Source: Sapria himalayana
Taxonomy: Eukaryota > Streptophyta > Magnoliopsida > Malpighiales > Rafflesiaceae
Assembly: GCA_029783825.1 (NCBI GenBank)
Contig: JAREIK010014593.1
Location: 1-64,000 of the forward strand
Reading direction: 5' to 3'
Length of the DNA stretch: 64,000 nt
In this document: one piece after another, positions 11,702-23,925 of the stretch
How the letters are laid out: each line of letters begins with the position of its first letter
How positions within the stretch are numbered: the first letter of the stretch is position 1
Position numbers and translations under genes: made by a program
Notes under the pieces: generated by a model
The model's database searches: none
Told to the model about the DNA's origin: nothing
What the model saw: only the letters and a program-made list of their open reading frames with translations

Positions 11702-13183
11702 ATGCTAAGAGTATGAATGGGCTGGTTAGTAGCTGGAAAATAAAGCTTACAAATTTCCTGGTCTTGAAGGAAGTATGTATAAACTGACCAAAGCCAACCC
11801 TCTAATCTCCAGGCCAACAAGTTTAGCATGCGGGGTTTAGATATATATATGTAAACCATCATCAATGAAGTCACGGTAAAACATAGCGAGGGCAGGAAGT
11901 CTGTATATTTGTTGTGTTGTGCTTCTACTTGTCTATCTTACTAGGTACACGGTCCAGAAAAGATTAGTACATAGGATAAAATATGAGAATCATATATTTA
12001 TGAAGTTTGTTAGATTGGTATATCGTTGCGGTAGCCTCTGTGCAGAGGAATTTATGTCTCTGCAGGTGAAAAATACGAAGGCTAATGGGAAAGAGCAAGG
12101 TAAGCATTTATCCTAGTTATCTTCTCTTCTCTTAGTAGCGCAATACCACAGAAAAAAGAGCCAGAAAATCCAGCAGTTGCTGGAATTGTTAAAAGAATAC
12201 TTTTGTTTGGTGTACTGTCTTTTTTAATTCCAGGTTAAGAGGATATGTGTGAATGTTGCGGAAAAGTCTTGTGTTAATTTACTTTAACTTATAGATTTAG
12301 GGCATGTAAGGGTCTAGAATAGGAGGCTGTTTCTGCAGCTATTGAAAGATGGAAATTCAGAATAAAAGTTACAAAGGAGGCATTGGTGCAATTGGAAATT
12401 GAAACAAAATAAAGCGCTGAAGTTAAAGAGCAGCTATAAGCTGTCTCTCTAAGCAGTGCTAAAAGAAAAAGCATGCATATCTAAAAAGTGGAAAAAGTCC
12501 AGAAAAATTAAAATTCAGAGAAGCTGCAAATGCACTAAAGATACTGCATGCACCATGCGATGTTGCCCAATCCACCAGTTTAGGTAAGAGCAGATATTTT
12601 CTGGAATCATTATTTGACTAATGCTTGGGGTTGATTCTATTTTGCAGAAACAAGGGGTTAGGGAGGGTAATTAGATGTATAGCAGGCTGTCATAGTCGCA
12701 AGTCTTCTAGGTGCTTGCATATATGTCTGGAAAAGTGGATTTGATTCGTATCGAGTCAGAGTCTGTTGGGTGTTTGTCTATGCTTGTTGTTTGTTTGATC
12801 TATTAGATGGGTGTATAAGGGGCTGTGCAAGAGAGGTAGATGTAGGAGGGGAGTCAGAGATTACTGGTGTACTTGTCTACAAAGCGAGTCTCGGACAAAA
12901 GTAGCATGGACAAGTCAACGAAGGTAAAAGAACTTTCTACAAAGCATAAGGAACATAGAAGGTCCTGGCCATAAGGAGACCACCAGAAACTAAGGAAAGG
13001 GGTAAGCTGAGGAGATTAAGATAAGCCCTAAAATTTAGATGGAAAAATCTTCCATTTTAACAAAAATAGCCAATGGCTTAGAAAAAAACCAACTAAAATT
13101 CCAGTCTATGAAAGTCTACCATGGGCTTTTATTAAATGTTAGAATGTTATGGCTCGTTTATTTTATTTATTTTGTAAGTGGGT
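11702..13183 (+). other. LINE 3' untranslated region
   Basis: About 1.5 kb of mixed-composition sequence with no ORF of note, between the ORF2 stop and the conserved 3' terminus. It is unusually long for a LINE 3' UTR. The second LINE copy has a similarly long one (57669 to about 58765), so the length is a family trait. Apart from short shared words such as a CTTAG(C/T)AGCG box (near 12132 here and 57765 there), I could not align the two by eye. Confidence 0.75.
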
Positions 13184-13280
13184 GTAAAAGGGAAAAGGGG
13201 TAGATCTTAGCTTGTAAAAATGGTATTCCTCCGCCAAAAGAGAGGGTTATAATAATAATAAAACAAACCTTTAAAAAAAA
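13184..13280 (+). other. Conserved LINE 3' terminus and A-tail
   Basis: The last ~95 bp (GGGTGTAAAAGGGAAAAGGG, then TAGATCTTAGCTTGTAAAAA, then GTATTCCTCCGCCAAAAGAG, then AGGGTTATAATAATAAT and A-tail) matches the end of the second LINE copy at 58767-58860 almost word for word. CCTC..GAGG can pair as a small hairpin around CGCCAAAAGA. In stringent LINEs the 3' end is what the reverse transcriptase recognises. That role here is inferred. Confidence 0.8.
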
Positions 13281-13292
13281 GATAGATATCAA
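13279..13292 (+). repeat. 3' target-site duplication of the 7.4-kb LINE
   Basis: Exact copy of aagatagatatcaa found at 7351-7364. Its first two A overlap the LINE A-tail. Confidence 0.9.
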
Positions 13293-14228
13293 TTAAAATA
13301 TAATTACAAAACCTATAATGATACAGAAGCAAAGCAAACTATATTACTATATAATAATTTTTTTTCTTTTAATAAGTTTATCTATATTTTTTTGATGAAA
13401 AATAATATATATTAATTATATTTGTGTAACTCATAATTTATTTTGTAATTAATATTTATATAAAAATAAACAAATAAATAATTAAAATGAATATTTAAAA
13501 TTATAATTAAAAAAATGAGATTTATTCTTTATTATTTAGGGTATACCAGTTTAATTTAAATTATATATGTCTTACTAATAATTTATTTTGTAATTAATAT
13601 TTCAATAAAAATAAACTGATAAATAATTAAAATAAAAATATAAAATTATATTGAATAAATATTAAAATTAGATTTATGAATTATTATTAATGTATACCAG
13701 TTTAATATTTTAAGTATTTAGATGTTTTGTCGTTTAGGACTTTAGCGATTTATGTTTTTAGGCATTTAGTGGTTTATTGGTTTTGTTTAAACAATGAAAT
13801 AATAAAAAACTTATTTTTGATATTTTTTCATATTTTCAAAGGTTATAACCTTTGACAATATAATAATTTTAAAATTTTTTAAAAATGTGAATACAATATT
13901 TAGTAATAATAATCATTATAATTATATATAATATAAACTAAATATAAACAATTTTATTGATAGATATGATATCAATTATCAAAAAATAAATTAATATGTT
14001 ATTATTATTATGATGGTATAAATTAAAATATAATTGCAAAACCTAAATTTATTCAAAATCCAAGTAAAATTTATTACTAAATAAAAATATTTGTTTTTTA
14101 GTTTTTGCTTCTTTTTATAAGCTTATATTTTTTTTTGATGAAAAATAAATTATTTAAATTATATTTGTATCACTCATAATTTATTTTGTAATTAATATTT
14201 TAATAAATTATTTAAATTATATTTAAGG

Positions 14229-14324
14229 TTTACGAGTTTAAAGGTTTAAGTATTTAGGGGCTTTTGTGTTTAGGAGTTTAGAGGTTTAAGTGTTTAGGCA
14301 TTTAGTGGATTATAAGTTTTATTT
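14229..14324 (+). repeat. Telomere-like block, twelve 8-bp units in perfect register
   Basis: Twelve consecutive octamers, most starting TTTA and commonest forms TTTAGGAG, TTTAGTGG, TTTAGGCA and TTTAAGTG, consensus about TTTAGKGR. The register is kept for 96 bp without a slip. It is the best-preserved example of a block present in nearly all monomers, just upstream of the dyad. It resembles but is not the plant TTTAGGG heptamer. Confidence 0.85.
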
Positions 14325-17300
14325 AAACAATGATATAGCAAAAAATTTATTTTTATTATTTTCTCTAATTTTTGAATATTATATCCTTTGAAAATATAAT
14401 AATTTTTAAATATTTTTCAAATATAAATATAATATTTATTTATAATAATCTTCATAATTATAATTCATTTAAATTCAATATAAATAATTATATTGCTAGA
14501 TATTATAATTATGATCAAAAAAGAAATTAATTAACTATTATTAATAAAATAGTTATTATTTAAAAAGTATTTGCAAAATCTAAATTTATTCCAATCAAAG
14601 TAAAATATATTACTAAATAATAAATTTTTTTAATGTTTTGCTTTTTTTATCAGTTTATATTTTTGTTATTAAAAATAATTTATTCAAATTATATTTGTCT
14701 CACTCATAATTTATTTTGTAATTAATAATTCTATAATAATAAACTACTAAATAATTAAAATGAATATTTAAAATTATAATGAATGCAAATAAAATTGAGA
14801 TTTATTATTTATTATTCAGGATATACCGGTTTAATGGTTTAAGTATTTAAGTGTTTTGTGGTTTAGGAATTTAGTGATTTAATTTTTTATACCTTTAGTA
14901 ATTTATAGTTTTTATTTAAAGAATGAAAAAACAAAAAATTTAATTTTTTGATTTTTTTTAATTTTTGAAGGTTGTAACCTTTGAAAATATAATTATTTTA
15001 ATTTTATATAATGTAAACTTAATATAAATAATTTTATTGATAGATATTATAATAATGATCAATAAATAAATTAATAAATTTGTATTTATAAGAATGATAT
15101 AAATTAAAATATAATTGTATAATCTAAAATGATTCAAAATCAAAATAAGATATATTATTAAATAATAATTTTTATTTTTAAAATTGTGCCTATTTTTATA
15201 AGCTTTTTTTTGATGAAAAATAAATTATTTAAATTATATATGTCGCACTAATAATTTATTTTGTAATTAATATTTCTATAAAAAAAACTGATAAATAATT
15301 AAAATGAATATTTAAAATTATAATGAATACTAATAAAACTAAGATTTATGATTTATTATTTAGACTATACTAATTTAATGTTTTAAGTATTTAAGGGCTT
15401 CGGGGTTTATGAGTTTAGTCATTTTAGTATTTAGTCATTTATTGGTTTATAGATTTTATATTAAAAATAAAATAACAAAAAATTTATTTTTGTTATTTTT
15501 TCTCATTTTTGAAGGTTATAACCTTTGAAATTTAATAATTTTTAAATTTTTTTTGAAAAGTGAATACAATATGAAGTTTTAATAATCATAATAATTATAT
15601 ATAATATAAATTCAATATAAACTATTTAATTGATATTTATTATAATAATGATCATAAAAAATTAATAACCTTTTATTAATAAGATAAATATTGTTTAAAA
15701 AATATTTGCAAAACCTAAAATGACTCAAAATCAAAGTGATATTTTAATAAATATTAATTTAAATTTTTAAATTTTTGTATCCATTTATAAGCCTATATAT
15801 TTTTTGATTAAAAATAAATTATTTAAATTATATTTGTCTCACTAATAATTTATTTTTTAATTTATATTTTAATAAAATTAAACTAATAAATAATTAAAAT
15901 GTATATTTAAAATTATAATGAATACTAAAAAGAAGAGATTTATGATTTATTATTTAGGGTATAACAATTTAATTATTTAAGTTTTTAGTGGTTTTGGGGT
16001 TAAGGAGTTTATTGATTTATATGTTTACACATTTTCCTATTTATAGGTTTTATTTAATCAATGAAATAAAAAAAAGTTTATTTTTATGAATTTTCGTGAT
16101 TTTCAATGGTTATAACCTTTAAAAATATAATAATTTTTAAATAGTTCTAAAATATGAATACTATACTTAGTTATAATAATCTTAATAATTATATTTGTTG
16201 TATATTCAATATAAAAAAATGTATTAATATATATAATAATAATGATCAAAAAATAAATTAATAAACTATTATTAATAAGATAGATATTAATTAAAATATA
16301 TTTTCAGAACGTAAAATAATTCAAAATCAAAGTAAATTATATTACTAAATAAAATTTTAAATTTTTGAAATTTTGTTTATTTTTATAAGCTTATTTTTTT
16401 TTCATAAAAAGTAATTTATTTAAATTATATCTGTCTTACTCATTATTTATTTTATAATTAATATTTCTATAAAAATAAACTAAAAAATAATTAAAATGAA
16501 TATTAAATATTATACTGAATACAAATAAAAATGAGATTTATTATTTTTTATTTAGGTTATATAGGTTTAATGGTTCGAGTATTTAGGGGGTTTTGGGGTT
16601 TAGTAGTCTAAAGATTTAATTGTTTAGACCTTTAGTGATTTATAGTTTTTTTTAAAGAATGAAAAAACAAAAAATTTAATTTTTCGATTTTTTTTAATTT
16701 TTGAATGTTGTAACCTTTGAAAATATAATAATTTTAAATTTTTCAAATGTAAATATAATATTTTGTTATAATAACTTAATAAATATAAGAGATTTTAATT
16801 GAATATAAGTAATTTTATTGTTCGATATTATAAAAATGATCAAATAATAAATTAATAAACTATTATTAATAAGATTGATTGCAATTAAAATACAATTGCA
16901 AAACCTATATATAATGATTCAAAATCAAAGTAAAATATATTACTAAATAATAATTTTTTGTTTTTAAATTTTACTTCTTTATATAAGCTTATTTTTTTTT
17001 GATTAAAAATAAATTATTAAAATTATATTTGTCTCACTCATTATTTATTTTGTGATTGATATTTCTAAAAAATAAACTAATAAATAATTAAAATGAATAT
17101 TTAAAATTATAATAAATACAAATGAAAATGAGATTTATGATTTATTATATATGGTATGCCGGTATAATGGTTTGATTATTTAGTGGTTTATAGGTTTTAT
17201 TTATATAATAAAAATTTAAAATTCTATTTTTGATTTTTTCTAATTTTCAAGATTATAACCTTTGAAAATAAAATAATTTTTAAAATTTTTTGAAATGTGA

Positions 17301-17836
17301 ATACCATGTATAATTATATTAATCTTACTAATTATATATCATATAAATTCAATATATATAATTTTAATGATAGATATTATAATAATGATCAAAAATTTAA
17401 TTAATAAACTATTATTAATAATATTAATATTAATTAAAATATATTTAAATAACACAAAATGATTCAAAATCAAATCAAAATATCTTAATAAATAATAATA
17501 TTTAATTTTTAAAATTTTATTTTTTTTATAAGCTTATATTTTTTTTATTAAAATAAATTATTTAAATAATATTTGTCTCACTCGAAATATATTTTGTAAT
17601 TAATTTTTCTAAAAAATTAAACTATAAATAATTAAAATTAATATTTAAAATTATAATAAATAGAAATAAAAATGAGATTTATTATTTATTAAGTAGTATA
17701 TAGCTGTTAAAAGGTTTTGTATTTAGGGGTTTCGTGATATATGAGCTTATTGATTTAAGTAAGTAAGCATTTAATGATCAATAATTTTTATTTAAAAAAT
17801 TAAATAACAAAAAAATTTATTTTTTTTTATTTTTTC

Positions 17837-17868
17837 ACATTTTCAAAGGTTATAACCTTTGAAAATGT
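17837..17868. repeat. 32-bp palindrome with a compensating base change
   Basis: The dyad in this monomer has ACATTTT on the left and AAAATGT on the right, where most monomers have ATATTTT and AAAATAT. Symmetry is retained despite changes on both sides. It is centred between 17852 and 17853. Confidence 0.85.
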
Positions 17869-18420
17869 AATAATTTTAATTTTTTTTTCAAAAGTGAATA
17901 CAATATTTAGTTATAATAATAATTATATTTATATATCATATAAATTCAATATAAACTTTTTATTGATAAATATTCTAATAATGATGAAAAAATAACTCAA
18001 TAATCTATTTTTAATAAGATAGATATCAATTAAAATATATTTACAAAACCTAAAATGATCCAGAAGCAAAGCGAAATATATTACTATATAATGATTTTTT
18101 GTTTTGAAATATTTTTTTCTTTTAAAAAGTTTATCTATATTATTTTGATGAAAAATAATTTAAATAAATTATATTTGTGTAACTCATAATTTATTTTGTA
18201 ATTAATATTTATATAAAAATAAACAAATAAATAATTATATTTTAATATTTAAAATTAAAAATAAAAAAATGAGATTTATTCTTTATTATTTAGGATATAA
18301 CGATTTAATTTAAATTTGATCCGTCTCAATAATAATTTATTTTTTAATTAATATTTCTATAAAAATAAACTGATAATAAATAAAATAAAAATTTAAATTA
18401 TACTAAATAATTAAAATAAT

Positions 18421-20890
18421 TTATTTCGTTCCTCTCTCAACTCTAGAATAATTGCTAAAGCTCTAACCAAAATAATAGGAGCTTTTACTTTATCTCTATT
18501 ATGTCTCATCATATTTGATGTTGAATCTCTGGGCTATCAAGGAATTTGACTCATGTACGTTAACAGACTAAACCAAAGTTGTACCCCTATGTGTTGAAAT
18601 TGCTAGTTGTTGAGGATGCTATTTATATTGATTATATAATTTCTTCTAAAATATTTTCAAGCACACACTCAAAGAAATTTTTTTAAAACATAGTTCACCT
18701 CTAAAAAAATAATGATCTTGTAGCATATTAGAACAAACTAGCCCATGGCTTTTTGAGCAAGGTAAGAAGTATGGGCTCTCTTTCAATCAAGAATCAAAAA
18801 ATTTATTTTATTGGCATGTCCAAGCCTTTTTTTATATACTAATGGATATGAAAAGTATCATTTCTTTCTTTTTATATTAAATGAGTTATGTATACAAGCT
18901 AACAATATCCCAAAAAGGTGTAAATGAATCATATTCAAATGTATAAAAGGTTTTAATCATTGCTCAAAATATTAGTCTTGCATATTGACACTTGAGGTCA
19001 CAAATCAACGGAAAAAGCAATAGTGATATTTCCAATCCCAAGAATTTTAGCTATATAAAGTTATAAAGAGTAGTACTCGAGCTTTAACTATTTCTAGGGT
19101 CATGAATTTTGCTCTTGATGAATGTCCAAAGTTACAATCATTCCTAGTGCAATGACTTTGCAATATAAAGATAAATGTACAAGCTATGGTCATATCCAAT
19201 ACTGTGACCCAGTATTATAGTGATTAAATATGTATTCATGATCATTCTTAGTACCATAACAATATGTTCAACAGAGAGACACAAGTTATGGCATATTCTC
19301 ATCGATATGATTTTGTGTTCTAGAGACAAATATACAATCATGACTATTGCTAATTCTACAATAATCTAAAGCAAGAAAGAGACTGAATGCATAACTCACC
19401 CCTTGAGTCATGACTTTGTGTTACATATACAAAAAGATAAATCTGCGACATTCCTAAATGTTGTGAATTTCAATTTAAATTTAACACGTAGTTATTTGAT
19501 TATAAAAGTGCAAAACATGAAATTTATGATTTAGGGTTTATGGGTTAGGGTTATAGTTTTTGGTTTAAGCTTTAGGATTTAAAGTTTAGGGTTTATGGTT
19601 TTTTATTCTTTTTTTTTGGAAAATACACACTTTATTTATAATTTAGGCATACAACATACAAGAGACTAAATAGCTGACTAATTTAGGCAAGCCCACCAAA
19701 TCCTATGCACCTTAATGATTCTATGCATAAAATACATAAAAAAACATAATGCATAATAATTCCAAGCGTACGAATACAACTAAAATCACTTGTCATTCTC
19801 GGACTTCAGAGTTGGCATTGAGTCATTATGCGCACTGCATCCTTTCCATTCGGATTTTTCCATGCCTTTTGGAGGAACTTGAATGATGCACCATATTAAA
19901 ACTATGCAAATATAAGATTGTGCATGTGTGTGACATACAACATCAAGCGTTTGCCTATGTCATTGATATGCAATGGAATACATGTAAGACTGAATACCCA
20001 TAAATCCACAAGTCCATATCTACGGCACTTTGTCAATTCATTCTCACCTCTGAATTCTACATTCTTTTGCTCCAATGATCCTCAAAAGAGTATCTGTTGG
20101 GTTAGAATGCTTCCTCCCCGAGCTCCAAGAAATGGCTGTTTGTTGCACCGACAAAATATCAAAAAATATGCCTGCATCGGTGTGCATGTGTGATGAGGTC
20201 CATCTCATAGTCTAATTATCTACGCGTACAACCAAGCTAGAATACAAGTAAAATTACAAAATGCGATAAAGATGGGTCTTCTGCTCCCGGGAGTGTAGCA
20301 TCGCCTAATGTGTATTTACAAAATGCATTAGTCGGCCCCACTTAGAGATACTCATGGGTCCAGTTGCCCTCATTGCATGCTACATAGAGAACAGACAAGA
20401 TTGTGTGTGTGAGTATGTCATGATCCATCACTACAAGTACTTAGTACATACAAAGTCCAAGATACAAATAAGACTACAAAGATAAACAACAAGTTTGAAT
20501 CTTTCGCACCCGTGCGCCTGGTCTGGACTCCATTTCTTACTGGCTCTGCTTGGTGATGCTTCGGATTTTGCCGGATCTCCAATTTATCATGGATTACCCG
20601 CTACTCCTGTTGGGCGACGGTTGGGTGGCCCTCTATGCTGCCTGATAGGGCTAGTAGGACCCAAGCCTAGCTACTCCTCTGTTTACTCCCGACCACTTTG
20701 CTTCGTCTCGTCAGTTTCCTGAATTTTATCATCTCGGCTTGCTAGTAGGGCCCTGTACAAGCTGGTGGTCCATACTTCTGGCTGCTTCTAGGACTTGCTG
20801 CCCCTTCTAAATGCTACACCAAAATGAACAAGAATATGTGCACGTGTGTACTGTGGTCTGTCACTATGTGTGTGTGGTGCAACAATATCA
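18421..20890 (+). repeat. 2.47-kb non-satellite passenger unit, + copy
   Basis: A block of ordinary composition between satellite monomers, with no recognisable gene. Its reverse complement occurs at 29633-32107, very similar along its length by eye, and the lengths differ by only about 5 bp. It has an AT-rich first part with recurring TCATGAC-type words (18421-19500), a telomere-like tract (19523-19602), a part with several GTGTGCATGTGTG-like boxes (near 19920, 20180, 20400 and 20840), and a GC-richer stretch (about 20480-20830). There are no terminal inverted repeats, LTRs or target-site duplications at its ends. The satellite monomer does not resume in phase, so it was joined by recombination or a complex event rather than simple transposition. 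Confidence 0.85.
19523..19602 (+). repeat. Degenerate plant-telomere-like tract (7-bp register) in the passenger
   Basis: About eleven heptamers in register, including TTTAGGG twice and variants TTTATGG, GTTAGGG, TTAGGAT and TTAGGGT. It matches the Arabidopsis-type telomere repeat in period and sense but is heavily mutated. The inverted copy is at 30924-31003. Confidence 0.8.
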
Positions 20891-23800
20891 GGGTTTAAAA
20901 GTTTAGCAATGTAAGTATTTAGGTATTTTGTGGTTTTATTTAAATAATTAAATAACAAAAAAATTATTTTTATGATTTTTTCTAATTTTCAAGGGTATAA
21001 CCATTTAAAATATGATAATTTTTAATTTTTTTTCAAATGTTAATACGATATTTAATTATAATAATCATACAAATTATATATCATGTAAATTCAATATAAA
21101 TAATTTTATTGATCCATATTATAATACTTATCATAAAATAGATTAATAAACTATTATTAATAAGATAGATATTAATTAAAATATATTTGCAAAACATAAA
21201 ACGATTCAAAATCAAAGTAAAATATATTACTAAATAAAAATTTTTTATTTTTAAATTTTTGATTCTTTTTATAACCTTATAAATTTTTTTGATGAAGATA
21301 AATTATTTAAAATATATTTGGCTCATTCATATTTTTATTTTGCAATTAATATTTCTATAAAAATAAACTAATAAATAATTAAAATGAATATTATAATTAT
21401 AATGAATACAAATAAAAATGAGATTTATGATTAATTATTTACGGTATATCAGTTTAATGGTTTAAGTATTTAGGAGTTTAGTGATTTAAGTGTTTAGGCA
21501 TTTAGTAGTTTATATGTTTTATTTAAATAATGAAATAACGAAAAAATTATTTTTCAAATTTTTAATGAATTTTGAAGGTTATAACCTTTATAAATATACT
21601 AATTTTTAAATTTTTTTCAAATGTGAATACAATATTTCGTTATAATAAACATAATAATTATATATCATGTAAATTAAAAATAAACAATTTTATTGATAAA
21701 TATTAATATACTAAATATAAATATAAAAATAATAATGCTCAAAAAATCAGTTAATAAACTATTATTTATTGATAGATATTTTTATATTATTTATAAATAC
21801 TTAAACCTTTAAAGATGGTTTAAATGTTTAGGTATTTAAGGGGTTTGGGGTTTAGGAGTTTAATGATATAAGCATTTAGGCATTTAGTAGTTTATAGGTT
21901 TTATATAAACAATAAAATAATAAAAAATTTATTTTTGTGATTTTATCTCATTTTCAAAGATGATAACCTTTAAAAATATTATAATTTTTAAATTATTTTC
22001 AAATGTAAATATTATATTTAGTTATAATAATATTTATAATTATATATCATATAAATTCAATATAAACAATTTTATTGATAAATATTCTAATATTAATCAA
22101 AAAATAAATTAATAATCTAATATTAATAAGATAGATATTAATTAAAATATAATTACAAAACCTAAAATGATTCAGAAGCAAAGCAAAATATATTACTATA
22201 TAATAATTTTTTGTTTTGAAAATTTTTTTCTTTTAAAAAGTTTATATATAATTTTTTGATGAAAAATAATTTATATAAATTATTTTTGTCTAGCTCAATT
22301 TATTTGGTAATTAATATTTATATATAAATAAACAAATAAATATTTAAAATGAATATTTAAAATTATAATTAAAAAAATGAGATTTATTATTTATTAATTA
22401 GGGATACTATTTTAATTTAAATTAGATCTGTCTCACTAATAATTTATTTTGTAATTAATATTTTATAAAAATAAAATGATAAATAATTAAAATAAAAATT
22501 GAAAATTATAGTGAATAAAATTTAAAATGAGATTTATGATTTAGTATTACTGTATACCAGTTTAATGGATTAAGTATTTAGAGGTTTTTTCATTGAGGAT
22601 TTTAGCGATTTATGATTTTAGGGTTTTAGTGGTTTATACGTTTTATTTAAAAAAATAAAATATCAAAAAAATTTGCTATAACTTTATCTCATTTTCATAG
22701 GTTATAACCTTTGAAAATATAATAATATTTAAAATTTTTTGAAATGTGAATACAATACTTAATTATAATAATATTAATAATTATATATCATATAAATTCA
22801 ATAAACAATTTTATTGATATATAGTATAATAATGATAAAAATTAAATTTATAAACTATTGATATTAAGATAGATATTAATTAAAAAATACTTACAAAACC
22901 CAAATTGATTCAAAAGTATAGTAAAATATATTTCTGGATAATAATTTTTAATTTTTAAATTTTTACTTCTTTTATAAGCATATATATTTTTTAAATTATA
23001 TTAGTCGCACTTATAATTTATTTTTTAATAAATATTTCTATAAAAATAAACTAAAAAATAATTAAAATGAATATTTAAAATTATAATAAAAATAATTAAA
23101 AATAGATTTATTAATTATTATGTAGTATATAGCGGTTTAATGGTTTATGTATTTTGGTATTATGGGTTTAGGAGTTTACTGATTTAATTGTGTATGCATT
23201 TAGTGGTTTATAGGTGTCATTTAAAAAAATATCAAAGAATTTATTTTTTTATTATTTTGATATTTTCAAATGTTATAACCTTTGAAAATATAATAATTTT
23301 AATTTTTTTTCAAAAGTGAATACTATATTTAGTTATAATAATCATTATATTTATATAGCATATAAATTCAATATAAATATTTTTATTGATTAATATTCTA
23401 ATAATGATCAAAGAATAAATTAATATTCTATTATTAATAAGATAGATATCAATTTAAATATAATTACAATACCAAAAATGATTCAGCAATAAAGTAAAAT
23501 ATATTAATATATAATAATTTTTTGTTTTGAATTTTTTTATTTTAAAAAGTTTATCTATATTTTTTTTGATGAAAAATAATTATATAAATTATATTTGTCT
23601 AACTCAATCTATTATGTAATTATTAATTATATAAAAATAAATGAATAAATAATTAAAATGAATATTTTAAATTATAATGAAAAAAATAATACTGAGATTT
23701 ATTATTTATTATTTATTATTTATGGTATACCGATATAAAATGATTATCTATTTAGGGTTTTTAAGATTTTGGAGTTATTGATTTAAGTATTTAGGCATTT

Positions 23801-23919
23801 AGTGGTTTATAAGATTTATTTAAATAATGAAATAACAAAAAAATTATTTTGGTTATTTTTTCACATTTTAAAAGGTTATAACATTTGAAAATATAATAAT
23901 TTTAAAATTTTTTAAAATT
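20891..23919 (+). repeat. AT-rich satellite array, + orientation, third block
   Basis: Monomers with GGTTATAACC-type landmarks near 20990, 21575, 21957, 22700, 23272 and 23873. The 21575-21957 interval is a shortened unit with extra TAAATATAAATATAAAAATAA. The block ends inside a monomer just after the last dyad, where orientation reverses. Confidence 0.93.
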
Positions 23920-23925
23920 TATATA
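23910..23925. other. Satellite orientation switch, + to -
   Basis: To the left the order is dyad, then AATATAATAATTTTAAAATT (+ monomer). To the right it is TTATATAGTAATATATTTTG followed by the reverse complement of AAAATGATTCAGAAG (- monomer). The join lies in an AAAATTTTTTAAAATTT stretch and is not at the same monomer position on the two sides, so it is not a simple fold-back of one monomer. Confidence 0.85.

Larger units (their letters stand above)
7365..13280 (+). mobile_element. L1-like (APE-type) non-LTR retrotransposon with RNase H, inserted in satellite
   Basis: A 5.9-kb element between two copies of a 14-bp target-site duplication, ending in an A-rich tail. In order it holds a short ORF1-like remnant (7370-7669), an ORF2 with APE endonuclease, reverse transcriptase, a CxxxCC..H zf-RVT-type motif and a C-terminal RNase H (7710-11701), and a 1.6-kb 3' untranslated region. 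The layout matches plant L1-clade LINEs that acquired an archaea-like RNase H. ORF1 is almost entirely missing, so the copy is 5'-truncated or rearranged. ORF2 has several stops and frameshifts, so the element is dead as an autonomous unit. Base composition is clearly less AT-rich than the flanking satellite. Confidence 0.95.
13293..18420 (+). repeat. AT-rich satellite array, + orientation, second block
   Basis: Continuation, in phase, of the monomer split by the LINE. GGTTATAACC-type landmarks occur near 13845, 14375, 14968, 15515, 16107, 16706, 17250 and 17846. Telomere-like 8-bp blocks precede each one. Short open frames here (for example 14958-15143 on the - strand) are AT-repeat shadows. 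Confidence 0.95.

Noticed and set aside
14229..14324. Functional telomere or chromosome end
   Set aside because: Units are degenerate, 8 bp long, and lie in every monomer between AT-rich sequence, so they are interstitial.
14958..15143. Many 61-91 residue frames in the satellite (also 25490-25675, 26617-26847, 35611-35796, 38951-39139)
   Set aside because: I/L/N/Y-rich AT-repeat shadows that recur at the same monomer position with different stops.
20495..20722. Small frame conserved between the two passenger copies (LLALLGDASDF.GSP)
   Set aside because: The - copy keeps part of it, but the two copies are similar at all positions, so the shared peptide follows from DNA similarity. No ATG in one copy and different ends.
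18421..20890. Passenger as a Helitron, LTR or TIR transposon
   Set aside because: I found no TC...CTRR ends with 3' hairpin, no direct terminal repeats and no terminal inverted repeats.
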